NCBI GenBank assembly: GCA_025345505.1
Contig: JANVCC010000020.1
Span: forward strand, 51,130,401 to 51,194,400
DNA length: 64,000 nucleotides
Reading direction: 5' to 3'
Origin: Todiramphus chloris collaris
Lineage: Eukaryota; Chordata; Aves; Coraciiformes; Alcedinidae
Shown here: one piece after another, positions 24,947 to 39,244 of the stretch
Layout of the letters: every line of letters starts with the position of its first letter
How positions within the stretch are numbered: position 1 is the stretch's first letter
The notes under the pieces: generated by a model
Database searches by the model: none
The model's input: only the letters and a program-made list of their open reading frames with translations
Told to the model about the DNA's origin: nothing
Made by a program: the position numbers and the translations under genes

Positions 24947-25243
24947 TTCCACACCTGACACTGTGCTTAGAGGTTGTGGAAGAAGTGAGGCACGTGTACC
25001 CATGTACACTCTATGTGTTCTTCACAAGACAGGGCTTTCTGGACTGGAGGTTACATCATGTTCAAGTCTTACCTCATTCATGCTTTTGACCCTGCATCTT
25101 TCTACATATATCATGGGAAGTAGTTTTGCACTGTGAGAAAGTTGCTTGTGTAGTCATCTTGGACAAGCTGTTTATTAGAGCCAAACCAGGAAACTTGGGC
25201 TACAGGGACAGAGATGGTGTGTGCTGGTGTGGGATGTTTTGGA

Positions 25244-25267
25244 GCCGTATCTCTAGCCGTATCTCTA
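25244..25267 (+). repeat. 12-bp tandem duplication
   Basis: GCCGTATCTCTA occurs twice in direct succession (25244-25255 and 25256-25267). The unit contains a CpG, uncommon in this window. Confidence 0.85.
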
Positions 25268-28200
25268 CAGACCCAAAGGGACAATGCCTCCACCTTTGTG
25301 TGAGGTTTGGAAGAGTGGTGGCTGCCTCTATGGGGCTGAGAGAAGGTAGCTGTTACATGGGCAATGACAGACGTGAAATGGCACTTGTCTTGGTGGCAGA
25401 GAGAAATCAGATTCTGTGTTTACAGATGCACTGTGGAGTAGTCACGTCTTCTGTAAGTTATACCTTCTGATTACACAGGTCACTGAACTTCATTTAACCT
25501 ATAGCTTTGGGAATGCGATGGCATTAAGAGAGAGCTGAGAAGAGTTTCTCTCCTTGAAGAAATTCATAGAAGTTGACCTTCTGGTTTGCCTTGAAGTAGG
25601 GCAAACAAAGATGAAAATGATGAGTTTTTGCAAAGGCAAAACCTGCTGTGTTTCCAGTTTATTGAAGCCTTTTTACTGCATTAGGTTGTTTTTTTGATAT
25701 TAAGATTAAAGTGACTCAAAATAAATTCCACAATAATTTCCCAGAGGTTATTTCTGTTGAGCGCACTTTTTCAGAGGACAAACCCACATGATTGGGAAAC
25801 TTCCCACTAGATCTAGACATCACCAGCTTATCTGTGTCAGGAAGGATGATGAAGCCTCACCACTGCCTCATGGTGTGTTGATCCCTGTGGCTGCCTTGCA
25901 GTAAGGGTCATCAGTGTTCAGGTGGGCTGAGTTTTGGGACAGCGAGAGCAACCGACCAGTGGGAACTATGAATCTTTCCCCTTGTACTATTTCAAAGACT
26001 AAGTGTTTGGATATTGTTAGGAGATGTTTTTCTATGTGTTTACCAATGTGACCTTTCTTGTGCGAAATAACAGGATTTCTGCACAAAATCCACACTGGAA
26101 AAAAAAACCCTGCTTCTTTATGAGTAATACAGCTGAGTTTCCTGAGGTGTAACCCTTTCTCAAACAATTCTTTTCTAAAATACAGTTTATAGATTTGATG
26201 TGGAGATAAAGTACTGCAGATGGCTGCTTCACACGCTGTGCCTTTTCTGCAGTCAGCATGAATGCTGTGCTTTTCCTGAAATTGTCTCCAGTCCTGTTCA
26301 AATTCTATGGAGAACTCATTTTAATAACAACTTTTCTAAAGAAACAAATTTCATTCTCTAAGAACAAAAGGGACCCTGGTTTTTAAAATATACAACCTGC
26401 CTGTAAGACACACAGGCACCCTCTTTGAGCAGGAAGGGTATGAATCCTGTAACTCCTGACTTGGTGAAGATGTTTGAGAAAGACCTTGGCCTATAATGCT
26501 GTACAAATCTGGTATTAAAAGCACTCCCTTGATGTTCCCAGCTTAAAAAAATAAAAAAAATCTATTTTCCTGTTGTGGAAGGATGTGTTGCTCATCACTT
26601 TGTTAGCTGTAGCTTTCATTAAACCAGAATTTAGGATAAGCAAGTTGCAGTAGTCTAACTTAAATAATAGCTAGAGGTTGTTTGGGAACTGTTATCATAC
26701 TTTTTGGTTGGATAGGTGCAATAAATTCCCTTATGAACGGAGAGTGTTGTAATGATAGAAATTCAGTGCATGAACTAGCATGGATGAATGGTACTTTTTG
26801 ACAGAAACAGTGCCTTCATCTGTCTACAGATGTAACTCGTAAAAGAAGCCTGTCTGAGTAAAAACCCTTAATTTTCATTGTTATGCAGAAAAATATCAGG
26901 GGACCAAAAGCATATATATCTGCTCTCTCCTATAAATAGGAAGGTTGTATCTGCAGCATGCTCTACCCTTCAAAAAATGTCAAGACTTTCTCTCCCTTTG
27001 GAGAGAGAAGGTGACCGGCCTCATGAATTAAGGTGATTTCCAGGACGTCACTCACCTATTGCTGAGTCTCCATGGCCTGTTTTTTCATCTTCTTTTATGG
27101 GATAATGAAAATTTTAAAATGCAAACTTTTCAGTATACTACATCTTGGTTTGATATGCGCGAATCTGGTTACAGTGAGGACTTGGCCCCATAGGTTCGTA
27201 TGATTTTTTTTATAACACTCTTATTTGGACACGTGTATTTAGGTTTTGATATGGTTTTGTCTCAAATTCCAAAATTTAGTTGAGGATGATGATGTGCTTT
27301 CACTATTTCCCATAGGAATGGGCTCCTAACAGCTTTACAGAATTAATAATAGCCTAGCATGTAGACATATGCTCAGAGCACAGAGGGAGACCAATTGAAG
27401 TGGGAAGAAAAGCTAGGAGCTGCAATTCTACAAAATAGGTTATCCCTTTACATTGGACCTAATCTGCTTCTTCGGGCAAAGCTTTTCACTTGCTACAGAC
27501 ACAAATCTCAGCTAACTGTTGCTGCTGTGCTACCAATTTTATTGCAGTGGCAATGCTGATGGAATTGCTCAGCAGTAGGGCACATGGCTGGCCCAGACAT
27601 AAAAAACACTTTTCCCTTCCTCCTACCAAGCCTTGAATCACTTTAGAAGGGTCTAAAAGAAATTCTTGTGGTGCTGAGCCTTAATAGCACCAAAGCTGAT
27701 GTACTTGGTCCGTGTTTGCCTTGTGCAAGCAATAGCTGTTTGTGACCATGGAGGAAGGGCAGCATGTTTTAGTCTGTCATTCCTAGTTTTAGCCTTTATC
27801 CAAGAGTTTTAGGAATAACCACAGCTTTGCTTCAAGGGTCTGTTGTCTGTAGTACTTTGCATGATGTCCTCATATCCATACAGCTTCAAGCAACTGAACC
27901 CACCTTGGTTCAGCGGTCTTGCTTGAGAGAATGTCTCAGCTTTAACTGTTGCTCATTAATACATTTAGGAGATAAAATATAGTACCAAATTTATTCTACT
28001 GCTCCTGAAAAATTTAGACTTGAGTGCTTTTCACTAAACCTTACTGCAGTGTCGCTTTACATAGATCAGAGCTGCTTGGTCCTGGTTTAGTCTTGCTGTA
28101 GAAGTACTTGATCAATGAGAAAAGTGGTTGATGTCAGGGATGCTGACAGGTAAAGGCATCATGCTGTCATCCAATTTTTGACTAAGGAAAGACCCTTGCT

Positions 28201-30200
28201 AGGAAAGCTGTCTGAGACCACTTAGATGTTCATTGCCCACTGTCAAGAAGCCAGTTTCTGGGTTAAGGAAGTGACAAAAAGCCAATTGAAAATCACCGCA
28301 GGGCCAGCCTCTAGCGGGGGGAGTGGGACTGCATTTGCTTGGTGCAGCAGTGCCTTCAGCAAGAGAGTGGGGAAAAGCCATTTGCTCTTGCCTTCACAGC
28401 AGGCTCTTTCTGAGTGTGGCAGAGCTCATGGTTTGTCATAATTAATGTATCGTTAACTTGCCATTCCTGTGGTCATCTAAATGTCGATGTTTCTACCCTC
28501 TGCGGGCTTTCCAATTAGAGAAGCTTGGAAAATGTGAAAATGAAACTTAAAGATGGATCATAGTAGAAAATCTCAAGTCTGTGAGGAAGCTGGGTCTTTA
28601 TTTGAGGTGTGTGTAGAGATGGAGGGTCAGTTAGTCTCCCTAGGGAAACGTATGCTCAGATCTGCTTTAAATGAGGCAAATAGGAATGCTTATCGGTGAT
28701 CAGTGCCGAGAAATTTCTGGCCTTGGCAAGGGTAACATAGGTCCATAAGGCATGTAGTTGTTTGTAGGTCATGTGGTAAAATGAGTGGGTAGAGGAAAGG
28801 ACTCCATCCGATTTGGCAGAGCGAGCGAAGCCACTCAATACCAGGGTGTGCGAAGGAAACCCAAGCATTTTGCACAGCTGTGAGAACTCAGCTGTTGGAA
28901 TCATGGGAACACACAGCTTTAGCTCTGCTTGTTTATAGAGGCAGCAGCAAGAAGCAGCTGAATTCTGCATGCTTTGCTGGCCAGCATAATTGAAATCTAT
29001 GATAAAATACAAATTAACAGAGGGGAAGTGGTCCTTTTGTTGTTCAACCTGAGGTGTTTGCTTCAATTTTATTATCCAAGACGATAGTGAAGAGTTGTCC
29101 TGTCACTTGAACATCCCTCTCTAATACCAAGTGGGGTGTGAGACCCCTGTATCCCTGATCTTGATAAACAAAATCGTCTGATGTCATGGGGACAGAAAAA
29201 TGTTTCTGTAAAAGGAGGATGGTTTTAATAACTGATGTAGATCTATTCACAGAACATGCAAAATCACTCCAGCAAATTGCACATAATATCTGCCTGGTTT
29301 TGCTTATAATTAAGGAGACCAACGCTCTTAATTGGACAGATAAGTGGGAGGCCCTGATCTGACAGTGCACTTGTGAATCCCAGTGTCTAAGTTCCCATGA
29401 ACCCACAAAGAGGATGTTCCCTTGACTACAGGGGGATATACTTAAGTGCTTTTCTGGAGAGGCGCCATCAGGAGTCAGATGTAAGGACTCACAGAAGCAA
29501 AGCTATTAAAGCAGTAAAGCTTCTTTAGCTAATGGTTGTACAGAATGGGATCCTAATTTCATGAATAAAGATAAGAATGGGGAGCATGATGCTTGCGGCT
29601 GAAGGAACAGGGATCTGCTTTTTTCTCAGCAGAGACACGGGCCCAGGGTGATGGCACCATTTTTATGTAATTAACTTTTTTTAGCTAGCTACCTGTCTTA
29701 ATGGATAAAACTGTCTTGCTCAGATCACAGCTGGATGTTTCTGTGGGAGATGTGAGAATTAATCCTGTCCCAGGTTATTTACTGGAATGACAGATATTTG
29801 TATTCTGTTGTTCAAGCAGTTGCTCTCTTGTTATGAGGCTGAGAGAGGCTGTGAGTAGCATTCAAGAAACAGGTTTTAAAGATGTCTGTCTAATTTTATT
29901 GGTCCCATTTGAAAAATTACATCCCCTCATTTCCTCAAAAAAAGAGCTGTGAGCTTCATCTCCTCCCACTCATCATCTGCAATATAGCCAGCTTTGTACA
30001 GCAGATAATCACAATACTGGAGCAATAATATTTCATGCAGACTTGCAAGGGACCTTCAGCTCCCCTGGAAACCAAGGAAACTGCAAACAGAGTTTTTCCA
30101 CCTTCAGGAACATGCAAAGAATGGCTATGCAGCCCCTCTGGGGCTCAGGAAATTTCAGCCCATCTGCTGAAATAAAGAGACTTCTGAGGACTTTTGTCTG

Positions 30201-30217
30201 TTTTTTTTTTTTTTTTT
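30201..30217 (+). repeat. T17 homopolymer
   Basis: Seventeen consecutive T. Simple repeat; no adjoining retrotransposon body was recognised on the minus strand. Confidence 0.85.
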
Positions 30218-32260
30218 AACCCTGCAGGCTGGAAGAAATGGCATCCACAGTTAGTTTCTTGGGGAATGGTGGAGAGGGAGAAAGCTGAAAAATAGACAGG
30301 CATATATGTCACTAAATTAATGTACCTGCTCTGCTATGGGATAGTCACATAAGTGTTACTGCTGTCATCTGGCACCACCATGGGCATTAAATAAGAATGA
30401 ACCTGTCACACTTCATTTACCAGGCTTTGATGATGGATTTGGTGAAATCATTGCCTGGGATGATGGACTCTTCTCTCATATAAATGACATGGGAACAGGT
30501 TATCGGCATGGCCATGCTAAGGGGGCAGCTGAGCAGGGGTCCTGGACATGGTCAGGGAGAGAAAGTCTGCGGACTGCTACTACAGCTTGGTACAATGAGT
30601 GGGTATTCCCATGTGGTCCGGTATGAGGTAGTCACAGGCAAGCCAGAGCCCCAGCAGTGTATCATAGGGGGCTTCACAATAACTTTCTAATTCATGGGTG
30701 GACCTCACCTCTTCCAGGAAGAAAGCATGGGCTTTAAAATAGAGACATCAAACCTCCAGAGGATGCGTAAATAGTTTATGCTGTTTGCAGACAGGAGAGA
30801 CCCTGACAGACAGGATCCTGCAAAAACACAGTGTGTAAAGATGGATGGGGAAGCTGCATGCCATCCTTCTCTTCCTTTGATGGAGACTTTTCATGGGTAG
30901 ACTGGTATGAGAAGTCCTATGCTTACTGTAATGGCAGTGCTTCCTAATCAAAAGCCAAAATTCAGCTACCCTGTTGCCCTTGGAAACTCAGAGAGTGATT
31001 CAGTGGGGTTGGGCTGAACAACTGGATTTTGATGCATTTGGATTCCCAGCTTCCCTAGAAATTTATGTCAAATGTGTTTTTTGGCATCTGAAATACTTTT
31101 ACAATCTGGTCCTAAATGTATATATCCCTCAGAAATTGTCTGAGTTGCAATCAAAATGTGGAATGTATGACAAAATTTGTCCTGTGGCAAAGTATTAATG
31201 CTATTTACCCTAAAATTAACAGTGGATGCAACATCAGTTATACTGTAGAGAGAATCAGGGAAAAGGATATATTAAGAGATATTTTTCTTCTCAGTAAAAT
31301 TGCTAAGTATCCCAACTTCCCTAGAAAGTCTTTCTGGATTATGTTGCCAATAGAACAATATAATTGCTAATCTGAAATTGTTTCAAGAAGCAGCTTTTGG
31401 TTAGCATCCATGTGTGGTGGGGCACAGCTGTGCCTGTCTGTGGAACTGTTGTACTGGTTTCTCACTTTTTAATCATCACCCACAGTGTCATGAATTTTGT
31501 CTGAGATCAAAGCTTTGCATCACGCCCTACTCTGGGACAGGCAGAGCGGGACTGTCTTAGCAATACCCTGGGTATTGTCTTGCAGAGCTTTCTGATGGGT
31601 GGCAGCTCGCTGTTTTGGGTGCTCCTTTACACCCTTCTTGCATCCCTACCAAGACCGTGATGGCCTCTGGAGCAGCTCCGTATACGAACTGTTCACATCT
31701 CCAGCCTCTTTCCATCAAGCAATAGGACCCATGTTTTTGGTGCAGTGCCAGCAAAAGCAGAGCTATTAAAGCTAATGAGATAAATATATATGTATTTCAT
31801 AATCAGACAGTTAATTATGGCTTAGGGAGCAGATGGCAGTCCCTGACATTTACTGTATTCATAGCTGTTTTAAAGTGAAGTGTATATACTGTAGCTAATT
31901 ATGACTCAAAATATGTAGGTAATTGTGAACTTGGCCCTTGTTTCATTGCCTGTTATTTGTCTGAAGAGTGAAAACTGTTTTGGGAGATTTGTAGACAGGG
32001 TCCCTGTGGTAACACCTCTCTCCTCCCCTCTCCATGGTTTGGGTGACAGTGCCTCTGCCTTGTTACTAGTGCTCTTTCATAGGAGAACTCAGGCTATCAT
32101 TTACTTTTTTTCTTTAAAAGATTATAAAATGTTTTACTCGGTCTTCTTAAAATCCAGATGGGTGATACAGAAATAATGAGCCCTTCTAACTGCTGGAAAA
32201 ACATGGGGATAGGAACTCTTCAAAACATCTAAGAAACATTTGGTTTCTTTCCAATGTCAT

Positions 32261-32300
32261 CTGTAAAATTATTTCACTAACTGTAAAATTATTTCACTAA
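32261..32300 (+). repeat. 20-bp perfect tandem duplication
   Basis: CTGTAAAATTATTTCACTAA occurs twice with no spacer and no mismatch. A perfect 20-mer pair implies a recent event or an assembly/sequencing artefact. Confidence 0.9.
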
Positions 32301-32444
32301 CACCTGTGAAATGTTTTATCATCTTTTCACACACACACCCAGGCTGGAGTTTCTGTTGGGGAAAAATATTTGCAGAAATATAGAGTAGAAAATATTTGAA
32401 AACCAATATGGAAAATGAGGAGGCTGAGTTTTTGGCTTGCAAAA

Positions 32445-32459
32445 CCCAGTGCCCCCTCT
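32445..32459 (-). promoter_or_regulatory. CTCF-like core motif
   Basis: CCCAGTGCCCCCTCT on the plus strand reads AGAGGGGGCACTGGG on the minus strand. This fits the AGGGGGCRCT core of the vertebrate CTCF motif with the usual GG after it. The outer half of the consensus is not matched. Occupancy is inference. Confidence 0.3.
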
Positions 32460-35400
32460 ATATGCTTTTTAGGGTCTTTTCCTCAGCAGGAGAGGTCTAG
32501 AGCTTTTGTGCTCTCTTCAGTGTCAGACTAGGAGGTCATTGGGTATAATTTAATTTGAAAGTGCGAAGGGTGCTGATTTCACAATGGAAGAACAAGGCAG
32601 ATAAGAATGAAATGTCAGAGAGATATCAGCTTATGTGCCTGATGAGCTGTGGTAGTTTTTTCTCCTTAGCAATTGATTTCTAAGGAATTTTGTTTGTGCT
32701 TGAATTGTATTTTCAGAAAGAAAGAATGAAATCCAGCATTTCATCCTGAGGAATATCATGGTTTCTGGCCTTGGTGACAAAGTTTGAAAAAACTAAAATA
32801 AATCCATAGGTGCTTATGAGACCAAAACCTCAGCCACAGAATAAAGCTTTTAAGGAAAGAAGCAGCTAGACCAGAGGCCACTTTTGTTTTCTGTCTGTAA
32901 GATCTAAAATGTTATAATCTGAATTTTTGAGCTTTTTTAACAGAGTTCATGGCTGATTATGTGTATGTGAGTAAATCTACCTATAGATGTTGCAGGTGAA
33001 ATCCCTTAAGCCTTGTAGATCATGGCACTGAACAGCTAAAAGGATATGTGGCAGAAATGGTTAATTAGGTTCATACTGATTTTTGATTATTCAGTCTATA
33101 CTTTCCCAGGTCAATGGTATTTGTGCCTCCCATTGCTTACTACATGTAGGAAATGCTTTATTTATCTAAAAAACTTTAGAAATTTTACAACAGCTTACAT
33201 AAAATTCTGAGAAAGAAAGGCAATGACTCTGTCTTTTCTATTCTTATATTGTGACTGAATAAACAGAATATTTGGGAACATGTTGTCCTTATACATACAG
33301 TTGATTAAGTCCATGTGGATATATTCATTTTCTGATGACAGGCTGTCATGTAAATAAAAAGAATATGGTATTTTGCCCCATGTGCAGTAAATGCTGAAAT
33401 CTAAACAGTGAAACAGCATGATTCAGAAGAGTAAAATGTGTTTGGTTTGGTTCCCCCTGTCCCAAAAAGCAGCAGTATTAAACATAAAATGCTTCATTTC
33501 AAAGACTGGGCCTAAACCCGCTATTTTTTTCATCTGGATTCTCTTGATAGAAAAAGAAAAAAATAATAAAGTGGTGTTTTCCCCATAGCTTGACATTTTC
33601 TGGTGAACTCATTAGTTCTGATGGTAAAATTATATTAAAGAAAGTGTTCATTGTTTCCAGTAAAAAAGGTAAAATTAAAAAACTCTTTGTATTCTGGGAG
33701 CATCTAATGGTAAGTAAAATAAGAAAATGGTTTCTGAAGAAGTACACTATGCATTGTGTCAATTAAATGATAAAAATAAATGGATACAAGAATCAACATT
33801 GTCATAACTGGGCAAAGACTGCAAAACTAAAATAACATTCCTTTGGCTTTACTGTTGACAGATTTTAGGAAGACAGATCTTTGCAGCCTCCATGGACCCC
33901 TGTGTACGAGCATCCTCGATTAACTTGAGCTTCTTCCTGTTCCTATTGCTTTCAGAGCTCTACTGGGAGGGTGCTGCTCTCTTTCATTTTGCCCAGCTTT
34001 GTTCCTTGTAACCTTCTCAGTGGCACAGAGAAAATCAATTGACTTATACCTGTTTTGGGGGAATTGGAGAATAATGGAAGCAGCTCTTGTGGATTGACAC
34101 AAAGACTGCTTCCATTCATCCCAGAGGCACAATAAATGGAGGTACAGATTGATTTTGACTACCTCCAGAGCCAGGACTTCAGTAGGCATCTTACAAAATA
34201 AGACAAATTGTATTCTGGGTTGTAGAGAATTATATTTTTTGTTCTTTAAACACATCTTATGCTGAATAACACCCAGGCAGGTTATATGATTAGATAACTC
34301 CCTGGGAATCCTGGTAGTTTCTGATATTCTGGAAGGGCGTCAGAGAAATTGGAGTCTGATGCACACTGTCAAATTTGCCTGCTGGGTCGTTTATCAATGA
34401 GTCCACCGAGGTCAGGCTTCTTAATTTAACAACTATTTCTGTAATGTTTCTCTTGTGACTTTATTTTTGATTTTTTTTTTTGTTCTTAATAAATCATAAT
34501 TTCATTTTCATTTTATAAACTAGAACACTTCTGCCATCACTTACAAAAATAAAACTGCCACAAGCATTACTATCTAAACCCACAATTATGCTGCAAGCCA
34601 GTAGGCATTTTACCTGTACAGGCATGCTCTAAATTCTCCTGCAGTGATCAGTTACTTCACATCTTCCTAACTTTGTGATTGACTATTGTGTACGTATTGA
34701 AGATATTAGCCTAATTTGTCTGAAGTTTTTGAGTGGTTGCCATCAATAATTTTATACTCTACAGTCTTTCGCTTTTGCCTCAGATTTTTATAAACATCAT
34801 ATAAGTACATAAATAAGAACTGACATATATTTAATGTGTAACCCATTTACAAGCATTTGTTTTTCTGATTTTATCAGATTAAAAACTATCTAGGTTAAAA
34901 TATCCAGTATTCCCCAAACTGTACAATACCACAAAGTGGGGAGACAAAGCAAATCTTATAAGCTCCTAGCACAGCACATCAATTTATTAGGAAGTATATG
35001 TATATATTTTCTATTAAGTTGTATAATGACACAATGACAAACAACAAAAACTTATTTTATAAGAAAAGACATGTTTCCATAAATAAATTGATGTGATGCA
35101 ACTTTTAAGGCCTTTTAAGTGACACTTACAGTGTAGCAGTGAGTGCTGAAGGGTTTTATAATGTGTCATTAAAGCTGATGAAACAATTCCCTCAGAGTAT
35201 GTGAATTCTGTAAACATAAAAAAAAATAAAAAAAAAAAAAAAAAAATCAAGGTAATAGAAAGAAAGAGGAGCTAAGGCCTCAAACTCAAGTCCTGTGAGC
35301 ACATGCAGGCTTTCAGCTCCTAGAAGCACATCTCCTTGAGAGTTTTTTTCCTCCAACTAAAACTTCATTCTGCTATTTTAGCTCTAGACCTTGTAATTCG

Positions 35401-38400
35401 TTAATTCATAATTAGATGTTAATTGCTATCACAGTACAAATAATAATAATATTATTATACTCTAATGAACATGTCACAAACTCCAGAAGGAAGAACTGTG
35501 GATGACCTCATGCTAATCAAAACTGCTGTAAAATTTAGTGCTTCTGTGGCATGATTAATGATAATAAATGCAAAGCAATGTGTCCTGCTCCAGCAGGTAA
35601 TTACACTTGACCAGGCTGAATTGATTTACTTTGTGTTCACTTGAGCTGAACTGATATACAAGTGACATATGAGCAGGTTTATGACACCTGTCACTCATCC
35701 TGAACAAATGACCTTTTCAGAGATTGAGAATTAGTTTTCAGAAATGCTTCTGATATGGAAGTAAACTACCTTATTCATATTAGCTTAGGATATGCAGGTA
35801 TTTTCCCTCAATTAGAAAGTTCAAGGAATGCATAAATAATATTTTATATATATTACATATTGAATCTTTGAAAATTTGAATGAATCTTTAAGAAAGCCTA
35901 TACGTAAGATTTGTGAGATACTTTTATTCTTTCTTACCTTTGATATCTAATTGCCCAGTACTTGAGAATGCTTCCCTAAAGGGCTCTCTGATTTGTATCA
36001 GCTCGCAAAAATTTTAGAATGCAGACTTGTAGCTATGATGTGTCTAAACATCCCTTTTATCACCATGAGCCTCCGGCTAGGAAGGCAATGCTCCCATTAG
36101 TGGCAATCTGTTACACTCATTTTCTGACAAAGTGCAGTCAGAGTTCATTCTTAGTTTAAAGATGGTTTTTGCAAGAGTCAATTGTTTGCCAGTTATTTCA
36201 GGTAGCTTAATTGTATTCACCCAGGTAATTTTTGTGCTCCTCACTTAGTGAATAGTTTTAAAAGTTAGCCTGAAAGGTTTCAGGGCATTATCTGCTCTAG
36301 AGGATGTCAATCTATCCTTGCTCTGCATGCAGTGGATTCTTTGTTTGGTAACCTTCCACTAATAAAAAAATCAATATTTTAAGTCCCATCCTGTTACAGT
36401 GTTCAATTTAAACAGATGTAAATTTTTTTATCTCCTCTAGAACTAAAAGTAAAGGGAGAAACCTTAGCAATTCTCTAAATGGATTTAGATCTTGAAGGAT
36501 GTGACTTAGAGGACAAGACATCTTGCCTCTTATGTTTAACACTGAAAAAATATACACACAATATCCTGTTTGGTATTGAAGTGCCACAGGCAGCAAGGAC
36601 AGACTGTCACAAAGACTGGTCCCATCTTCTCAGTGTCATAAGCAGATAGGGAAGGAGACAATCCCTTTGGACTTTATGTAACAATGTGGTTTTCTGCTGC
36701 AACATGGTCTGCTTTCTGCATAGAAGAAATCAATAGACAGTGAGGAAGGACAGTGGAAACTGTTTGAGCAGCTTTAGAAGGCATTGATTTATGCAGGTTT
36801 TTTCATCATGGCAGCCTAAAGAGGGAGCTTAATTGTTTCTGTCTGATCTTGGTGCCCGAGCTCTCCAGACAGCAGGTCATAGTCCTGTTGCAAGGTGTGC
36901 AGAGCTGAGTTATTGCCCTCCTGTTTTCTGCCTTCCTCCTCCTCACACACTGTTATGGTCCATGTGAAGTAAGGAAACTCTATGGGCTGATGGAGTAACA
37001 TTCTGGCACTTCAAGGACTCCCATCATTACGAAAAAATTAAAGAAGGGGGAAAAAAAAAAAAAGATGCTAGAATGTGTTGTGTTTCTCTGGAGAAAGGAA
37101 GGAGGTAGACCAGGGTGTGGGGGCACAAAGCTCAAAAACTGTGAGCTACAGATGCCCTTTCTGCTTTACAACATAGCTCTTCTAGGATACTGTTGCCATT
37201 CTGCCAAAATCCATCCTGTCTTGACCCAGCTGCATGAATTGAAGTATCTGGTACAAACCTCTCTCTCCTATCTCTAACTCCACAAAAGGTGTTAAAAGGT
37301 TCTCTAGCAAAGGACAGTGCTGCCGTCCATCACCTGCTTGTTCCTATTCCTGAACAAGAACAAGTTTTCTCCAGACACTGGCAGGGAGTATCAATAATTT
37401 AAATAGGCTTTGGTGATGAACCATGCTCCCATTAAGGCATGATGCTCAGATCCTGTCTGTTAGCTCACAGCATGATCCTTGGGAAGCCTGAGGCATGCTT
37501 TGTGTTTGCCATGGTGTATCTTTCATGAAATGTTGTGAGCAGAGGGATGTGACGTACCCTGAATATGGTTTGAATTATGAGATAGGTTCCCTCCTCTGAC
37601 AATGTTTGCTTGCAAAGGGCAGATGACAGTATTTCTCTGTTCCGTTTCTTCAAATGCTTTGGCCATTTTTGAGCATGATTCTGAAAATTCCAGTGCTATA
37701 GTTCATGAAAATCTAATTTATGTGTAGTTGAGAACACAATGTTAATGAATTATTAAGAACAATGTAATATATTAACTACTCCATAAGTTTCCAAGCCTAT
37801 GTCTTCCTCCAGATAGTTCTTGATTCTATAAACTATATAATCAATAACCTATTGTCATATATTGCATCAACCATCTATTTAAAGATTAGTTGAAATTTTC
37901 TCAAGGGAGCAATTCAAATAATGTTGCAAAGAAATCACCTCTCAGCTTTCGCAGACTTTTAAATTGATATTTAATATGAAATAACCTTGGTTACATGACT
38001 TAACCCTTCCAGGAAGGGAGGCATGGAAAACCGCTTCAGACAAAAGCCTTTGTGTGAATCCCATTTTACCCAAAAATGCCTTCATAGCTGTACACACTCA
38101 CCATTACCAACACTGAAGGCAAGGCCGTGGGACAATTCTTTCCATCAGCATTAGGCTTCCAAATTGTGAGTGTGAACTAGATTATAAGTGGAAGGAAACT
38201 AACTGAGTAGCGACTTCTATGAAGCCAGTAGTCCCTGCCTCAATGCCCATTTTACTTAGCACAGTAGGGAGCCTGAAAATACAGACAGTAAAATTCTCCT
38301 TTCATAATGGATGAATCAATTTAGCCAGCCTAGTTAATTCAAATGCAAATTATGTGTTGAAAGTGTCCATTATTTATTGCTTCATCTAAGACTGTTTCTC

Positions 38401-38997
38401 TGTTTCCCTCCTTAATTTCTGAAGTGCAGCAGAGAAGTGCTGAGCTACCAAACGCTCTCTTAGACACCAGCCAATTTTAGCACACTTTCAAATGATGTTT
38501 GATTTTTATTCTCGCATTTAAACCTAATTTTGGGATTGTTTATTTGCTTTGACTTGTTTGGGGTTTCCAGCTGCGGATTGTTTCCACTGCCAAGTGGTTA
38601 ATTTTCAAGTGAGCGGTTGGATACCAGGAGGAGGAACACCTCGTCCCAGCTGGATGACCAGTGCCAGTTGCATGCTGTATTTTCTTTCAGGTTAGGTTGG
38701 AAAGTGACTGTGTCTCCTGCTCTGTGTTCTGTTTGCCTATCTACTTGCATATATGTGTTCACACACATGTACAGAAATCTTCTTGGGGTTTTTTTCTCTG
38801 GGCAACAATATGTGGTGTTCCTTCCTCATCAATTAATTTCATGACATGAGTAACATTTGTGGCTGTGTTTTGAGTAAGGAGAACCACCACTTGATACATC
38901 CTAGCTTCATAGAAGGATGAGATCCTTTCCTGGAGGTACAGCAACTCACGGGAGGTCCATCAGTGCTAGAATGACCCTCTGCCTCTCATTCCCCTAG
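32460..38997. other. Unannotated AT-rich interval, no gene seen
   Basis: Very AT-rich, with A9-T-A19 at 35218-35246, ATT/AAT alternations near 35442-35459 and an A14 run near 37051. No coding or transposon signature recognised. An ATGCAAAT octamer lies at 38343-38350. Confidence 0.55.
35218..35246 (+). repeat. A-rich tract A9-T-A19
   Basis: Nine A, one T, then nineteen A. Simple repeat or the decayed tail of an unrecognised retrocopy; nothing upstream identifies a source. Confidence 0.85.
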
Positions 38998-39244
38998 GCA
39001 GTGTCCATACAAGACTATCCAGGAGTTGTCTTACTGTGGTCTTCTCTCTTTATCGCTTTGGGAATATTGGACTGTAATAATGGAGGGCAGTTTTACCACT
39101 GTCCCCTACAGAGAAGAGGTTTCAATTTGTGTCATAGGAAGGTGACATCATTTGAACCATCAGCCATTTGCCTGGGGGGGAATCCTTTGCAGACCTCTAA
39201 CAAAAAATGCTGGAGGACTCTCAACAAAAATAGATGCCAGCCAG
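38998..39244 (+). other. Candidate cysteine-rich exon (unconfirmed)
   Basis: An acceptor-like CTCATTCCCCTAG ends at 38997 and a strong donor CCAG|GTAAGAA starts at 39245. They enclose 247 bases open in one frame. The frame starts right after an in-frame TAG in the acceptor and would continue past the donor to a TGA at 39283. It encodes a hydrophobic run (VVLLWSSLFIALGIL), then cysteines spaced 8, 9, 12, 12 and 8 residues apart up to the donor; two more follow if it is unspliced. A hydrophobic run followed by many cysteines resembles a secreted cysteine-rich peptide. However, there is no ATG, no CC pair as in beta-defensins, and I recognise no family. A chance frame is the more likely reading. 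Confidence 0.15.

Larger units (their letters stand above)
24346..32444. other. Unannotated interval with assembly gap, no gene seen
   Basis: No supported gene. It includes the 100-N gap, a 12-bp tandem pair at 25244-25267, a T17 run at 30201-30217 and a 20-bp perfect tandem pair at 32261-32300. Two overlapping minus-strand open frames (28656-29066 and 29044-29406) were read and not recognised as any family. Confidence 0.55.

Noticed and set aside
28656-29406. Two overlapping minus-strand open frames (136 and 120 codons) suspected to be a decayed retroviral or transposon gene
   Set aside because: No catalytic motif, zinc knuckle or other family landmark could be found in either frame.
33920-34255. 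Minus-strand open frame of 111 codons with protein-like look
   Set aside because: No recognisable motif, no splice sites of quality, and similar frames occur throughout the window by chance.
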